Origin: Pontibacillus halophilus JSM 076056 = DSM 19796
GTDB taxonomy: Bacteria; Bacillota; Bacilli; Bacillales; BH030062
DNA length: 64,000 bases
Assembly (NCBI RefSeq): GCF_000425205.1
Contig: NZ_KE384328.1
Coordinates: 189,296-253,295 of the forward strand
Reading direction: 5' to 3'
Below, one piece after another: positions 38,331 to 47,506 of the stretch. The notes below the pieces were generated by a model. That model saw nothing but the letters and a program-made list of their open reading frames with translations. It did not search any database and was not told the origin of the DNA. Each line of letters opens with the position of its first letter. Position 1 is the first letter of the stretch. Both the position numbers and the translations under genes were made by a program.

Positions 38331-40667
38331 ATGGATTCAGAACGCGTGTTAGAAGACGAGACAACAGAAGAAAAGAGCTATGTTAAAGGTGAACTGTTAC
38401 GAATGATCTTCCGGAATGACGAGGAGCACTTTTCTATTGCTCTTATTAAGATTCAAGAGACGAATGAATCGTTTAACGAGAAAGAAATAGTGATTAAAGG
38501 ATATTTCCCTCGTCTTGATAAGGGAGAACATTATCTGTTCTACGGAGAGAAGGCCTACCATCCGAAATTCGGAGAACAGTATCAAGTGAATCATTATACA
38601 AAGGAGATTCCTACGTCGAAAGAAGGAATCGTTCTGTATTTATCCAGTGATTTATTCTATGGAATTGGGAAGCGTACAGCAGAACGAATTGTAGGTACTC
38701 TAGGAGAAGGCGCTATCCAGAGAATCTTAGATGATCCATCCTGTCTCGATCAAGTTCCTCATCTAAAGGCGGATAAGCGTGATCAGCTTGTCGCCGACCT
38801 AAAGAAACACCAAGGATTCGAGCATATTGTCATTACATTGAGTGAATATGGCTTTGGATTGCAGATGACCCAACGCATTTATGAACAATACCAAGATCAA
38901 ACCTTAGAATTATTAGCTGAGAATCCATACCAATTTGTATTTGATATTGAGGGATTCGGATTTAAGCGAGCGGATGAAGTAGCGCGTCAACACAATATCT
39001 CAATGGACCACCCAACACGGGTACAAGCAGCCTGTATGTATGCTTTGAATCAATGGATACAAGATGGCCATGTATATGTCCCATTCGAGAAAGTATTTGA
39101 CGAAGCTTATGCAGTATTAAAGACTGATGAGCATGAAATAAGCTATGAGACCATTGCAGAACAGCTGGTTCAACTTTCTGATGAGGAGCGAGTTGTAGTG
39201 GAGCAAGAGCGAGCTTACCTCCCATCTCTTTACTATGCAGAAAAGGGGCTCACAACCCAAATACATCGAATCATGCTCTCGGATGTTGAGGATACCTTTA
39301 CCCAATCGGACGTCATGAAAGTGGTGGGTGAGATTGAAGAGGAAGAGGGATTAAGCTATGGGAAAGAGCAATATGAAGCCATAGAGAAAGCTCTTCACTC
39401 AAAAATCAACATCTTAACAGGTGGTCCAGGTACAGGGAAGACGACGGTAATTAAAGGAATTGTCACAGCTTACGCTAAACTGCAGCGTAAATCGCTTAAC
39501 CCAGCAGATTATGGGAACGATGACGCCTTTCCATTTGTCCTTACTGCTCCAACAGGACGTGCGGCTAAGCGTATGAACGAGTCTACTGGTATTCCAGCGG
39601 TTACGATTCACCGCTTGCTCGGCTGGAGTGGGGGGGACTCATTTGATCGTGACCAAAATAACCAATTGGACGGGAAGATTATTATCATTGATGAATTTTC
39701 CATGGTCGATATTTGGCTTGCCAATAAGTTATTTAAGGCGATTCCTGATGACATGCAAGTACTCATCGTAGGGGATGAAGACCAGCTTCCTTCTGTTGGT
39801 CCAGGTCAAGTACTCTCTGATTTATTGGCTTCAGACCAGCTGCCTGCTACCCAGTTAAGGGAAGTGTATCGCCAAAAAGAAGGCTCGAAAATCATCCAGT
39901 TAGCCCATGAAATGAAAGACGGAATTTGCACAGACCAAACGCTACAGCGTGCTAATGACTTTAATTTTATTGCCTGCTCTGAACAACAAACCATGCCAGT
40001 AATTGAACAAGTGTATGAGAAAGCATTAAGCAAGGGTCATACGGTCCGGGACATACAAATTCTTGCACCCATGTATCGTACGAAGAATGGCATACACGAA
40101 TTAAACGAACAAATCCAACAGCTCGCAAACCCGACGAGTGGTCAGAAACGTCAACTGAAACTAAAGGATGTGACATTCCGAACGGGAGATAAGGTCATTC
40201 AATTAGTCAATCAACCAGAATCGGGTGTGTATAACGGAGATATTGGTGAGATTGTTGCGATTTACGAAGAGGATGAAACGAAAGAACAAACCGAGAAGCT
40301 TGTGGTGGATTATGATGGGAAAGAAGTAGAGTACTTAAAGAAAGACGCCAATCAATTGATGCATGCGTATTGTACGTCCATTCATAAATCACAGGGTTCT
40401 GAATTCTCGATTGTCATTTTACCAGTCGTTCGTGGATACTCAAGAATGCTTCGGCGTAACTTGTTATATACAGCAGTCACGAGAAGTAAGTCTTCCCTTA
40501 TTATTGTAGGAGATAAGCATGCCTTCAAACGCGGGGTGGAAACCGTTGATACGAATAAGCGATACACGAGTCTGCAGGAACGTCTTAAGGAAGTTATGGA
40601 TAAAGAGCCCAATGAGGTGGAAGTAATTGATGATGAGGAAGAACTTTCCCCTTATGACTTCATGTAA
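38331..40667 (+). CDS. recD2: ATP-dependent RecD2-like DNA helicase
   Basis: An SF1B 5'-3' helicase of 778 residues acting outside RecBCD in repair and fork maintenance. The N-terminal OB-like and HhH regions (about 1-320) precede Walker A ILTGGPGTGKTTV (about 363) and Walker B IIIDEFSMVD. Motif III is VGDEDQLPSVGPG, and the C-terminal motif VI region is LYTAVTRSKSSLIIVGD with STHKSQGSEF-like motif V (SIHKSQGSEF). AAAGGAG precedes ATG 38331. It corresponds to B. subtilis yrrC. Confidence 0.95.
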   Translation: MDSERVLEDETTEEKSYVKGELLRMIFRNDEEHFSIALIKIQETNESFNEKEIVIKGYFPRLDKGEHYLFYGEKAYHPKFGEQYQVNHYTKEIPTSKEGIVLYLSSDLFYGIGKRTAERIVGTLGEGAIQRILDDPSCLDQVPHLKADKRDQLVADLKKHQGFEHIVITLSEYGFGLQMTQRIYEQYQDQTLELLAENPYQFVFDIEGFGFKRADEVARQHNISMDHPTRVQAACMYALNQWIQDGHVYVPFEKVFDEAYAVLKTDEHEISYETIAEQLVQLSDEERVVVEQERAYLPSLYYAEKGLTTQIHRIMLSDVEDTFTQSDVMKVVGEIEEEEGLSYGKEQYEAIEKALHSKINILTGGPGTGKTTVIKGIVTAYAKLQRKSLNPADYGNDDAFPFVLTAPTGRAAKRMNESTGIPAVTIHRLLGWSGGDSFDRDQNNQLDGKIIIIDEFSMVDIWLANKLFKAIPDDMQVLIVGDEDQLPSVGPGQVLSDLLASDQLPATQLREVYRQKEGSKIIQLAHEMKDGICTDQTLQRANDFNFIACSEQQTMPVIEQVYEKALSKGHTVRDIQILAPMYRTKNGIHELNEQIQQLANPTSGQKRQLKLKDVTFRTGDKVIQLVNQPESGVYNGDIGEIVAIYEEDETKEQTEKLVVDYDGKEVEYLKKDANQLMHAYCTSIHKSQGSEFSIVILPVVRGYSRMLRRNLLYTAVTRSKSSLIIVGDKHAFKRGVETVDTNKRYTSLQERLKEVMDKEPNEVEVIDDEEELSPYDFM

Positions 40668-40800
40668 TTGAAGCATAATAAGGATGTTCACTTAGTGGTG
40701 AACAAGGCACCGGCTTCGCGACCACTGATCACACGGATGTATGAAATTCCTTCAATTGGTAAGAATGACATTCAGAACAAAGGTGAGGGGGACCTTCTGA

Positions 40801-40995
40801 ATGCATTGTCCAAACTGTAACCGGAAAGATATCGGTAAAATTGGGAATCACCAATATTATTGTTGGAATTGTTTTATAGAGCTTTCTGTAAATGAAGGAA
40901 AGCTCCACGTACACCAAGTTGAGGAAGATGGTTCGTTAAGTTCTCTCGACGATTTATTCGGCGAGGAAGAAGAACAGAAAGAAGCCTGGTGGTAA
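40801..40995 (+). CDS. Small zinc-ribbon-like protein
   Basis: A 64-residue protein with paired Cys motifs C3-x-x-C6 and C21-x-x-C24, spaced as in a small zinc ribbon (MHCPNCNRKDIGKIGN, then YYCWNC). The C-terminal half is acidic and ends in WW. No name can be given with certainty. The SD AAAGGTGAGGGG precedes ATG 40801. It is followed by a DUF3918-type small gene. Confidence 0.75.
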   Translation: MHCPNCNRKDIGKIGNHQYYCWNCFIELSVNEGKLHVHQVEEDGSLSSLDDLFGEEEEQKEAWW

Positions 40996-41019
40996 ATCCT
41001 TTATTGGGTGGTGAAGCGA

Positions 41020-41154
41020 ATGAACCGTACTATCACTTCTCTAGCAGCGATGGGAATAGGTGCATATCTCTACTCCACAGCCAGAGAGCGGGATTTATTC
41101 TCTCAACGATCAATGAAACGTATGCGTAAACGTTTCAGACGAGCTTTTCGTTAA
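41020..41154 (+). CDS. DUF3918/YrzQ-like small protein (44 aa)
   Basis: A 44-residue ORF starting MNRTITSLAAMGIGAYLY, with a hydrophobic N-terminal half and a strongly basic C-terminus (MKRMRKRFRRAFR). It resembles the YrzQ (DUF3918) family of short Bacillus proteins, also located near recD2 and alaS. GGTGGTGA lies about six bases before ATG 41020; GTG 41011 is a possible alternative. A strong terminator follows. It may be a membrane-associated peptide; function is unknown. Confidence 0.72.
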   Translation: MNRTITSLAAMGIGAYLYSTARERDLFSQRSMKRMRKRFRRAFR

Positions 41155-41158
41155 TAAG

Positions 41159-41187
41159 AAAAGGGATAGCATTTGCTATCCCTTTTT
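41159..41187 (+). terminator. Terminator before yrrI-like gene
   Basis: A stem AAAGGGATAGC/GCTATCCCTTT (41160-41184) with a short loop and a run of seven T. Confidence 0.9.
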
Positions 41188-41201
41188 TTGGAGGGAGTTT
41201 T

Positions 41202-42269
41202 ATGTTTACGAACGAGCGATACAATCAATGGATTTATCGAAGTTTCTTTCTCTTACTTTGGTTGCTAATTATCTTCTTGCTTATGAAGTTGTATCCATTC
41301 TATGCGCCTGCTTTACACTTGCTGTTCAAGCTACTTGTTCCCTTCGTTGTAGCGATGTTTATAGCGTATTTGCTGCATCCTACGATTGAAAGACTTCATG
41401 AAATGCACGTACCGAGATGGGCAGCTATTACAATTATTTATCTTCTTTTCTTTGGGGGAGTTGGCTATGCAGTCTATATGATGTATCCAATCTTTCTAAG
41501 GCAGTTAAGTGAACTTGTAGAACAAATCCCTTCTTTCGTTGATACGTACCGAGAATATATCTTAAAGGCTTATGAACGAACCGCTTTCCTTCCTGAGAAA
41601 GTCCACGATCGTATGGATGAACTGCTACAATCCATCGAGGCGAGAGGTGAGCAGTTGCTTGTAGGGTTAGGTACTCGTTTAACAGGGATGCTAGATGTCA
41701 TTATCTTTCTTGCCGTAATTCCTGTACTCGTGTTTTATATGTTGAAAGATTTCACGCTAATGAAGAAGACATTGTTTCGTCTTACTCCTGCTAAGTATCG
41801 AAAAGAAGGCAAGGAAGTCCTGCAAGAGGTCGATGATAGTCTTGGGCATTACATACGTGGTCAACTTCTTGTTTGTCTATTTGTAGGAGGAATCTCCATT
41901 GTACTTCTTTGGTTCATTGGGATGCGCTATCCTCTTGTTCTTGGGGGGATCATGGGAGTAACGAATATCATCCCGTATTTCGGCCCCATTCTTGGAGCCA
42001 TACCTGCTCTAGTTATTGCGTTTACTGTTTCAACAAGGATGGTTGTCTTTGTTCTGATTGTTGTTCTTGCTGTTCAGCTAATTGAGAGCAACCTGCTGTC
42101 GCCATACATTGTCGGTAGAAGTTTGCATATGCACCCAATCCTAATTATCTTCGCCTTACTGATTGGTGGAGAGATTGCCGGGATAGTGGGGATGATTATC
42201 GCCGTCCCAGCCCTCACAATCTTAAGGGTATTTGCCCACCACACAGATGTTTTCCCACGGGGAGATTGA
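41202..42269 (+). CDS. AI-2E family transporter (YrrI-like)
   Basis: A 355-residue permease of the PF01594 family with about eight membrane segments. It has the typical pattern of two N-terminal helices, a central amphipathic region (about 95-160), and a C-terminal hydrophobic half with GVTNIIPYFGPILGAIPA and LLSPYIVGRSLHMHP. Some family members are Na+/H+ antiporters; the substrate here is unknown. ATG 41202 has GGAGGGAG. The stop codon overlaps the promoter of the alaS T-box. It corresponds to yrrI; glnQ-type genes of B. subtilis are not present beside it. Confidence 0.88.
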   Translation: MFTNERYNQWIYRSFFLLLWLLIIFLLMKLYPFYAPALHLLFKLLVPFVVAMFIAYLLHPTIERLHEMHVPRWAAITIIYLLFFGGVGYAVYMMYPIFLRQLSELVEQIPSFVDTYREYILKAYERTAFLPEKVHDRMDELLQSIEARGEQLLVGLGTRLTGMLDVIIFLAVIPVLVFYMLKDFTLMKKTLFRLTPAKYRKEGKEVLQEVDDSLGHYIRGQLLVCLFVGGISIVLLWFIGMRYPLVLGGIMGVTNIIPYFGPILGAIPALVIAFTVSTRMVVFVLIVVLAVQLIESNLLSPYIVGRSLHMHPILIIFALLIGGEIAGIVGMIIAVPALTILRVFAHHTDVFPRGD

Positions 42270-42294
42270 CATTTTCGACACAGTTATCTATAAT
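42266..42294 (+). promoter_or_regulatory. Consensus sigma-A promoter of the alaS T-box
   Basis: TTGACA (42266-42271), 17 bases, TATAAT (42289-42294), a perfect consensus match. The -35 overlaps the stop codon of the transporter gene. Confidence 0.9.
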
Positions 42295-42300
42295 TTGTGG

Positions 42301-42553
42301 CATACATGACAGATGACGAACGCGTTGAAGGATCGAGTACGAAGTAGCCCATCTTTAAGAGAGGAATTGCCGAGGCTGTGAGCAATTCCAGATGAAGAAC
42401 TTCCGAACGCTAGTCCGGAGTGCGATTAATACTCGCCGGGTTTCGCCCCGTTACAGCGAATACTGAGTGATGGACCTCGTCCATAACCAGGGTGGTACCG
42501 CGGAAAACTCCCGTCCCTGCATCGATTAACTGTGCAGGGGCGGGAGTTTTTTG
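42301..42553 (+). promoter_or_regulatory. T-box riboswitch of alaS
   Basis: Stem I has AGTA at 42336-42339 opposite AACGCTAG, which gives GCT (Ala, 42409-42411) as specifier; the apical stem is AATTGC/GCAATT. The T-box AGGGTGGTACCGCGG lies at 42489-42503; its TGGT bulge matches the A73 discriminator of tRNA-Ala. The terminator stem (42505-42521 with 42533-42549, one G-U) is followed by six T. Binding of uncharged tRNA-Ala should allow alaS transcription. Confidence 0.95.
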
Positions 42554-42594
42554 CTCTCGTCTCGTCATTACATAACCTAAAGGAGGAGTTACTT

Positions 42595-45240
42595 ATGAAA
42601 TCATTAACGTCCGCTCAAGTGCGTCAAATGTTTCTAGATTTCTTTAAAGAAAAACAGCACTCTGTGGAGCCAAGTGCATCTCTTGTTCCATTTGAAGACC
42701 CTACATTACTTTGGATTAATAGTGGTGTAGCAACGTTGAAGAAGTATTTTGACGGCCGTGTCATTCCTGATAATCCACGTATCGTGAACGCACAGAAGTC
42801 AATTCGTACAAATGACATTGAAAATGTGGGTAAGACAGCTCGTCACCATACATTCTTTGAAATGCTTGGAAACTTCTCAATCGGAGATTACTTCAAGGAA
42901 GAGGCAATCGTATGGGCTTGGGAGTTCCTAACAAGCAAAGACTGGATTGGCTTTGATGCGGACAAACTTTCCGTAACGGTTCACCCTCAAGACGAGGAAG
43001 CATTCAATATGTGGCGTGACCTGGTAGGACTACCTGAAGAGCGCATCATTCGTCTTGAAGAGAACTTCTGGGACATTGGAGAAGGCCCAAGTGGTCCAAA
43101 TACGGAAATCTTCTATGACCGTGGTGAAGCATACGGGAACGACCCGAAAGACCCAGAGCTTTATCCAGGCGGAGAGAATGAGCGTTATCTAGAGATTTGG
43201 AACCTTGTGTTCTCTGAATTTAACCACAATCCTGATGGCACGTATACGCCACTTCCAAAGAAAAATATTGATACAGGTATGGGACTTGAGCGTATGGTTA
43301 GCGTAATTCAAGACACGCCGACAAACTTTGAGACTGACTTGTTCTTACCACTCATTCAACAAACAGAGAAAATAGCAGATACGTCTTATGGAAAATCCGT
43401 TGAAACGGATACTTCGTTTAAAGTGATTGCAGACCATATTCGTACAGTAACCTTTGCTGTAGCTGATGGAGCATTGCCTTCAAACGAAGGTCGTGGCTAT
43501 GTATTACGTCGATTACTTCGCCGTGCTGTACGTTACGCGAAGCAGATTGACATTCACGAACCGTTTATGTATAAGTTGGTACCTCACGTTGGGAGTATCA
43601 TGAATGAATTCTATCCAGAAGTGGAACAAAAGCAGGAATTCTTACAAAATGTTGTGAAGACAGAAGAAGAGCGATTCCATGAAACGTTAAATGACGGCCT
43701 TCAGATTCTAACAGAAATTATTGAACGCGAGTCTAAGGAAGGGAAGAACGTATTCCCTGGTACAGAAGTCTTCCGTCTTTATGACACCTATGGTTTCCCT
43801 AAAGAGCTAACAGAAGAATATGTACATGAGGCTGGCTTTACACTAGACGAAGAAGGCTTCCAGCAAGAAATGGAGCGCCAACGTGAGCGTGCGCGTAATG
43901 CAAGACAGAAAGTTGATTCCATGCAAATTCAAGAAGGGGTTCTTGGTGAAGTTACCGTAGACAGTGATTTCGTCGGATACGATGTGATGGAAACCGTCAC
44001 GACCATCAATGAGCTCGTGAAAGGAAAAGACTTTGCTGGGCAGGCTACACAAGGGGAAGAAGTATATGTATTCCTTGAGTCTACTCCTTTCTATGCTGAG
44101 AGTGGTGGGCAAATTGCCGATACTGGTACGCTTCAAACCGAACATGCAGTGGTAGACATTCTGGACGTTAAGAAGGCACCAAATGGTCAACACCTTCATC
44201 GCGCTATCGTGAAAGAAGGAACAATTGAGAAAGGGGAACAAGTAACTGCTACAGTCAACAATGGATCCCGTTCTCATATTATTAAGAACCATACGGCCAC
44301 ACACTTATTGCACCAGGCATTGAAAGATGTTCTTGGTGAACATGTTAATCAGGCAGGTTCTTATGTAGCTCCTGAACGTTTGCGTTTCGACTTCTCTCAC
44401 TTTAGCTCAATCACTGATGAAGAACTTGCTCAGATTGAAACGATTGTGAATGAGAAAGTGTGGAAATCCATTCCTGTTGCGATTGAAAGTATGGCATTAT
44501 CCGATGCGAAAGAAAAAGGTGCTATGGCGCTATTTGGCGAGAAGTATGGAGAAGATGTACGCGTTGTATCTGTTGGAGATTATTCTATCGAGCTTTGCGG
44601 AGGGATTCACGTTCGCAACACAGCGGAAATCGGCTTGTTCAAGATTGTAACAGAGTCTGGAATCGGAGCAGGTACTCGACGCATTGAAGCGGTGACGGGT
44701 AAAGGTGCTTACGATTACATGTCAGGAAAACAGTCTCTACTAAATGAAGCCGCTGACCTGTTGAAGACAAAACCTGAAACAGTACCAGAGCGCATTAACG
44801 CTCTATACAAAGAACTGAAAGAATCCCAGCGTGAGAAGGAATCCCTCGCAGCTAAATTAGCGAACTTAGAAGCTTCTTCCATTCTAGATGAGTTTGAAGA
44901 TATAGAAGGTGTGCCTCTTCTTGCGAAAGTGGTAGATGTAGCGGATATGAATGCACTACGTAACATGTTGGATGATTTAAAACAAAAGATTGATTCAGGA
45001 ATCATTCTCCTTGCAACAGTCAACAATGGTAAGGTACAGTTGGCATCAGGCGTTTCTAAAGATTTAATCGACAAAGGTTACCACGCAGGGAACCTAATTA
45101 AAGAAGCGGCTTCACGTTGTGGTGGAGGCGGCGGTGGCCGTCCAGATATGGCACAAGCCGGCGGTAAAAATCCTGAACAAGTTGAGGAAGCCGTGCAATA
45201 CGCAAAAACTTACGTGCAATCCGTTTCAACTAACGGTTAA
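42595..45240 (+). CDS. alaS: Alanyl-tRNA synthetase
   Basis: A class II synthetase of 881 residues. The N-terminal catalytic domain (about 1-245) starts [17 protein letters not shown] and holds motif 2 region [12 protein letters not shown]. An editing domain carries [11 protein letters not shown] (HxxxH) with the distal Cys-His in [10 protein letters not shown]-terminal DHHA1 domain ends in [18 protein letters not shown] 42595 has AAAGGAGGAG upstream; the longer frame covers the T-box terminator. It is regulated by the T-box in front. Confidence 0.97.
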   Translation: MKSLTSAQVRQMFLDFFKEKQHSVEPSASLVPFEDPTLLWINSGVATLKKYFDGRVIPDNPRIVNAQKSIRTNDIENVGKTARHHTFFEMLGNFSIGDYFKEEAIVWAWEFLTSKDWIGFDADKLSVTVHPQDEEAFNMWRDLVGLPEERIIRLEENFWDIGEGPSGPNTEIFYDRGEAYGNDPKDPELYPGGENERYLEIWNLVFSEFNHNPDGTYTPLPKKNIDTGMGLERMVSVIQDTPTNFETDLFLPLIQQTEKIADTSYGKSVETDTSFKVIADHIRTVTFAVADGALPSNEGRGYVLRRLLRRAVRYAKQIDIHEPFMYKLVPHVGSIMNEFYPEVEQKQEFLQNVVKTEEERFHETLNDGLQILTEIIERESKEGKNVFPGTEVFRLYDTYGFPKELTEEYVHEAGFTLDEEGFQQEMERQRERARNARQKVDSMQIQEGVLGEVTVDSDFVGYDVMETVTTINELVKGKDFAGQATQGEEVYVFLESTPFYAESGGQIADTGTLQTEHAVVDILDVKKAPNGQHLHRAIVKEGTIEKGEQVTATVNNGSRSHIIKNHTATHLLHQALKDVLGEHVNQAGSYVAPERLRFDFSHFSSITDEELAQIETIVNEKVWKSIPVAIESMALSDAKEKGAMALFGEKYGEDVRVVSVGDYSIELCGGIHVRNTAEIGLFKIVTESGIGAGTRRIEAVTGKGAYDYMSGKQSLLNEAADLLKTKPETVPERINALYKELKESQREKESLAAKLANLEASSILDEFEDIEGVPLLAKVVDVADMNALRNMLDDLKQKIDSGIILLATVNNGKVQLASGVSKDLIDKGYHAGNLIKEAASRCGGGGGGRPDMAQAGGKNPEQVEEAVQYAKTYVQSVSTNG

Positions 45241-45323
45241 AAAAGTATATAATAATAGCGGAATGGTTGCGTATGCGTTAACCAAAGCAAGAATCGGGTA
45301 CATTCTATAGGAGAGGTGATTAA

Positions 45324-45590
45324 ATGAGTTCTATGGATAAGACGATGAAATTTAACTTCTCAGAAGAGCCTTTCGACCAGGACGTTAAGGAAGTACTTCT
45401 GTCTGTACATGAAGCACTCCAAGAAAAAGGCTATAATCCGATTAATCAGATTGTAGGCTACCTGCTTTCTGGGGATCCGGCCTATATTCCTCGTCATAAG
45501 GACGCCAGAAATCTCATCCGTAAAATGGAAAGGGACGAGCTGATCGAAGAGTTAGTGAAGTTCTATTTAGATCACCAACAAGAGGGATAA
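45324..45590 (+). CDS. IreB family regulatory phosphoprotein (YrzL)
   Basis: An 88-residue DUF965 protein (IreB, YrzL). The conserved blocks [35 protein letters not shown] (quoted in two parts: [16 protein letters not shown] and [11 protein letters not shown]) and [13 protein letters not shown] are all present. In Enterococcus, IreB is phosphorylated by the PASTA kinase IreK and affects cephalosporin resistance; the N-terminal Thr/Ser residues (SSMDKTMKF) fit. AGGAGAGGTGA precedes ATG 45324. alaS-yrzL-ruvX-yrzB is conserved order. Confidence 0.92.
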   Translation: MSSMDKTMKFNFSEEPFDQDVKEVLLSVHEALQEKGYNPINQIVGYLLSGDPAYIPRHKDARNLIRKMERDELIEELVKFYLDHQQEG

Positions 45591-45596
45591 CATTCA

Positions 45597-46013
45597 ATGA
45601 AGAAAATGGGACTAGATGTAGGCGAAAAGACAATTGGTGTGTCCGTAAGTGATGCATTTGGATGGACTGCACAAGGCATTACGACGGTTAAGTGGACAGA
45701 AGGAGAATTTGAGTCAGCATTTGACCAACTCGCTCCAATTATTTCCGAACACGAAATTACAACAATTGTCGTTGGCTTACCAAAGAACATGAATGGTACG
45801 ATAGGAGAACGAGGGGAAGCCTCTCAAGTATTCGCAAATCGTATTCAAGAACGATTTAACATTCAAACGGATCTGTGGGACGAGCGTCTCACCACAATGG
45901 CAGCAGAGCGCGTTCTCCTTGAAGCGGACATGAGCCGTAGCAAGCGAAAGAAAGTCATCGATAAGATGGCAGCTGTCATGATCCTACAAAGTTATTTAGA
46001 CGCAAAAGTATAA
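45597..46013 (+). CDS. ruvX: Holliday junction resolvase-like RuvX (YrrK/YqgF)
   Basis: A 138-residue RNase H-fold protein. GLDVGEKTIGVSVSD carries the first acidic active-site residue, VVGLPKNMNG is the middle motif, and LWDERLTT plus KMAAVMILQSYLD complete the site. The family takes part in 16S rRNA 5' maturation (E. coli YqgF) and has been proposed as a resolvase. It begins six bases after the yrzL gene and is followed by yrzB. Confidence 0.93.
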   Translation: MKKMGLDVGEKTIGVSVSDAFGWTAQGITTVKWTEGEFESAFDQLAPIISEHEITTIVVGLPKNMNGTIGERGEASQVFANRIQERFNIQTDLWDERLTTMAAERVLLEADMSRSKRKKVIDKMAAVMILQSYLDAKV

Positions 46014-46026
46014 TGAGGTGAATAAA

Positions 46027-46311
46027 ATGGCTGAAGAAGAAAAAGAGCGAATTATTATCCCTGACGAAAACGGGGAAGAACATCTATTTGAAGTACTATT
46101 CAAATTCGATGTAGATACAACAGGTAAATCTTATATGGTCGTTGTACCAGCTGAACAGCAAGACACTGACGAAGAAGTAGAAGTGTTTGCATTCCGTTAT
46201 GAAGATAACGCAGGCGAGGAAGACGACTTAGCCCTTTACCAGATTGAAACTGAAGAAGAGTGGGAAATGGTAGAGGAAATGCTTAACACGTTCACAGAGG
46301 ACGAGCAATAA
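46027..46311 (+). CDS. DUF1292 protein (YrzB)
   Basis: A very acidic 94-residue protein of the DUF1292 family. It shows IIPDENGEEHLFEVLFKFDVD, then SYMVVVPA and the C-terminal EEEWEMVEEMLNTF motif. The function is unknown; it is always near ruvX and yrzL in Bacilli. ATG 46027 with GAGGTGA five bases upstream is better than the in-frame GTG 46018. A strong terminator ends the operon. Confidence 0.9.
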   Translation: MAEEEKERIIIPDENGEEHLFEVLFKFDVDTTGKSYMVVVPAEQQDTDEEVEVFAFRYEDNAGEEDDLALYQIETEEEWEMVEEMLNTFTEDEQ

Positions 46312-46322
46312 GATAAGAACTG

Positions 46323-46357
46323 AAACCCTTACTCCTTAGAGGAGTAAGGGTTTTTTT
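46323..46357 (+). terminator. Terminator of the alaS-yrzL-ruvX-yrzB operon
   Basis: A perfect 14-bp stem (46323-46336 with 46340-46353) followed by T-run. Confidence 0.93.
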
Positions 46358-46425
46358 GTTTCTGGTGGTGGATAGGGTGGTTGGTTGGGTCAATCTTCAA
46401 TAGCAATACGAAAGGAGCGAATCAT

Positions 46426-46524
46426 ATGCCAAAGAAACCATTAGGCATAACACAGCAGGAAAAGAGGGATCCTGTTGGAGATATTGTAACGAGAGGTAAG
46501 ACAGAGTCTGATATCGTGGAATAG
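46426..46524 (+). CDS. Very small ORF of unknown function (32 aa)
   Basis: A 32-codon ORF with a good SD (AAAGGAG, nine bases before ATG 46426), between two terminators. The product is hydrophilic and begins MPKKPLGITQQEK, with no hydrophobic segment. Nothing is recognised. The codon use is unremarkable, and the SD plus its own transcriptional space make translation possible. It could also be part of a small RNA. Confidence 0.4.
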   Translation: MPKKPLGITQQEKRDPVGDIVTRGKTESDIVE

Positions 46525-46595
46525 CTGAAACTCATAAGTCTTTATCAATGGTGATTGCTTCAACCTTCATCCTTATGTAAAAAATCTCTAAAATT

Positions 46596-46629
46596 AAAGA
46601 AAAGGGAGCTTCTTAGCTCCCTTTTCTTT
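46596..46629. terminator. Bidirectional terminator between small ORF and lipoprotein gene
   Basis: A perfect 15-bp stem (46596-46610 with 46615-46629) with T-rich sides on both strands. Confidence 0.88.
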
Positions 46630-46632
46630 GTA

Positions 46633-47334
46633 TTACTCTAAAGTATATTCTACGGTTTGTTTTTCCGTTATGGTTTCATAGGAATCTCCATTCATTGTAT
46701 AACCGAAGACTAATTTAACTTCGTTAATATCAGCATTCTTAACAACAAAGGCATCTTGAAATTCTTTCTTTACTTCACCAATAAACATAGATTCCATATC
46801 AGAATCAGTCACAAGAAAATCTTTCATTTGTCCATCAATTTGTTCCCCTTGGTCTGTAACAACATTCATAAGGTCATACCATTCAATGTTTTCTTCTGTT
46901 GTGTTTTCAGCCGTATATTGAACTTGTATGTAAGAGAATCCTTCATCTAAATTAGAAATATTAGCATCCGCCATATAAGATAATTCTTCTGCAAAAGCTG
47001 GATCTACTTCAGTTAATTTAATCACTTTGATATCCTGTATAGTAACATTTATGGGTGCTACATCAACGGTTTCATTAACCTTCTTTATCTTTAATAATTC
47101 CGCTTTTCCTGCTTGTGATTCAGCGGTTTGCCCAACTTCAAGCAACTCAATGTTCCCATCTTCATTTGTTTTTGGTTCTGATGGCTCTTCTTTTTGATTT
47201 AATGATTCTTGATCAGATTGTTTAGGCTCTTCGTCTTTGTCGCTATTTGCCGATGAGTTCTCTGCATCTCCACAGCCAACTAAGATTGTTGCAAGTAATA
47301 AACTAATACCTATTGATTTCCAATATTTAAACAT
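46633..47334 (-). CDS. Lipoprotein of unknown function (DUF4352/DUF5068-like)
   Basis: A 233-residue exported lipoprotein: hydrophobic signal, lipobox LVGC with the Cys near residue 21, then a long acidic Ser/Glu/Asp/Lys linker. A beta-rich domain (about 65-233) has IQVQYTAENTTEENIEWYDLMN, like Ig-fold lipoproteins of the DUF4352/DUF5068 kind. ATG 47334 with GGAGGT six bases upstream is the start. It is not part of the B. subtilis backbone here and is AT-richer than its neighbours, so it may be an accessory gene. The family assignment is tentative. Confidence 0.68.
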   Translation of the reverse strand: MFKYWKSIGISLLLATILVGCGDAENSSANSDKDEEPKQSDQESLNQKEEPSEPKTNEDGNIELLEVGQTAESQAGKAELLKIKKVNETVDVAPINVTIQDIKVIKLTEVDPAFAEELSYMADANISNLDEGFSYIQVQYTAENTTEENIEWYDLMNVVTDQGEQIDGQMKDFLVTDSDMESMFIGEVKKEFQDAFVVKNADINEVKLVFGYTMNGDSYETITEKQTVEYTLE

Positions 47335-47506
47335 TTCCATACCTCCATATGTAGTAATCACTTCAATTATATATGTTAGTTACATATTTTTCCACAAAAG
47401 AATCCGGTGTTTATATTCAATTTATTAGGCTATAACACTCTGACAATATTGGATACATAGATATGACTTTGCGTAATCAACCAACTCAATTAACAGTAAA
47501 ACCACA

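Noticed and set aside
42532-42594. Upstream in-frame start of alaS
   Set aside because: This stretch is the 3' arm of the T-box terminator; ATG 42595 has the SD and the conserved N-terminus.
43843-44304. 153-codon minus-strand ORF in alaS
   Set aside because: It is a shadow of the alaS reading frame without SD or domain.
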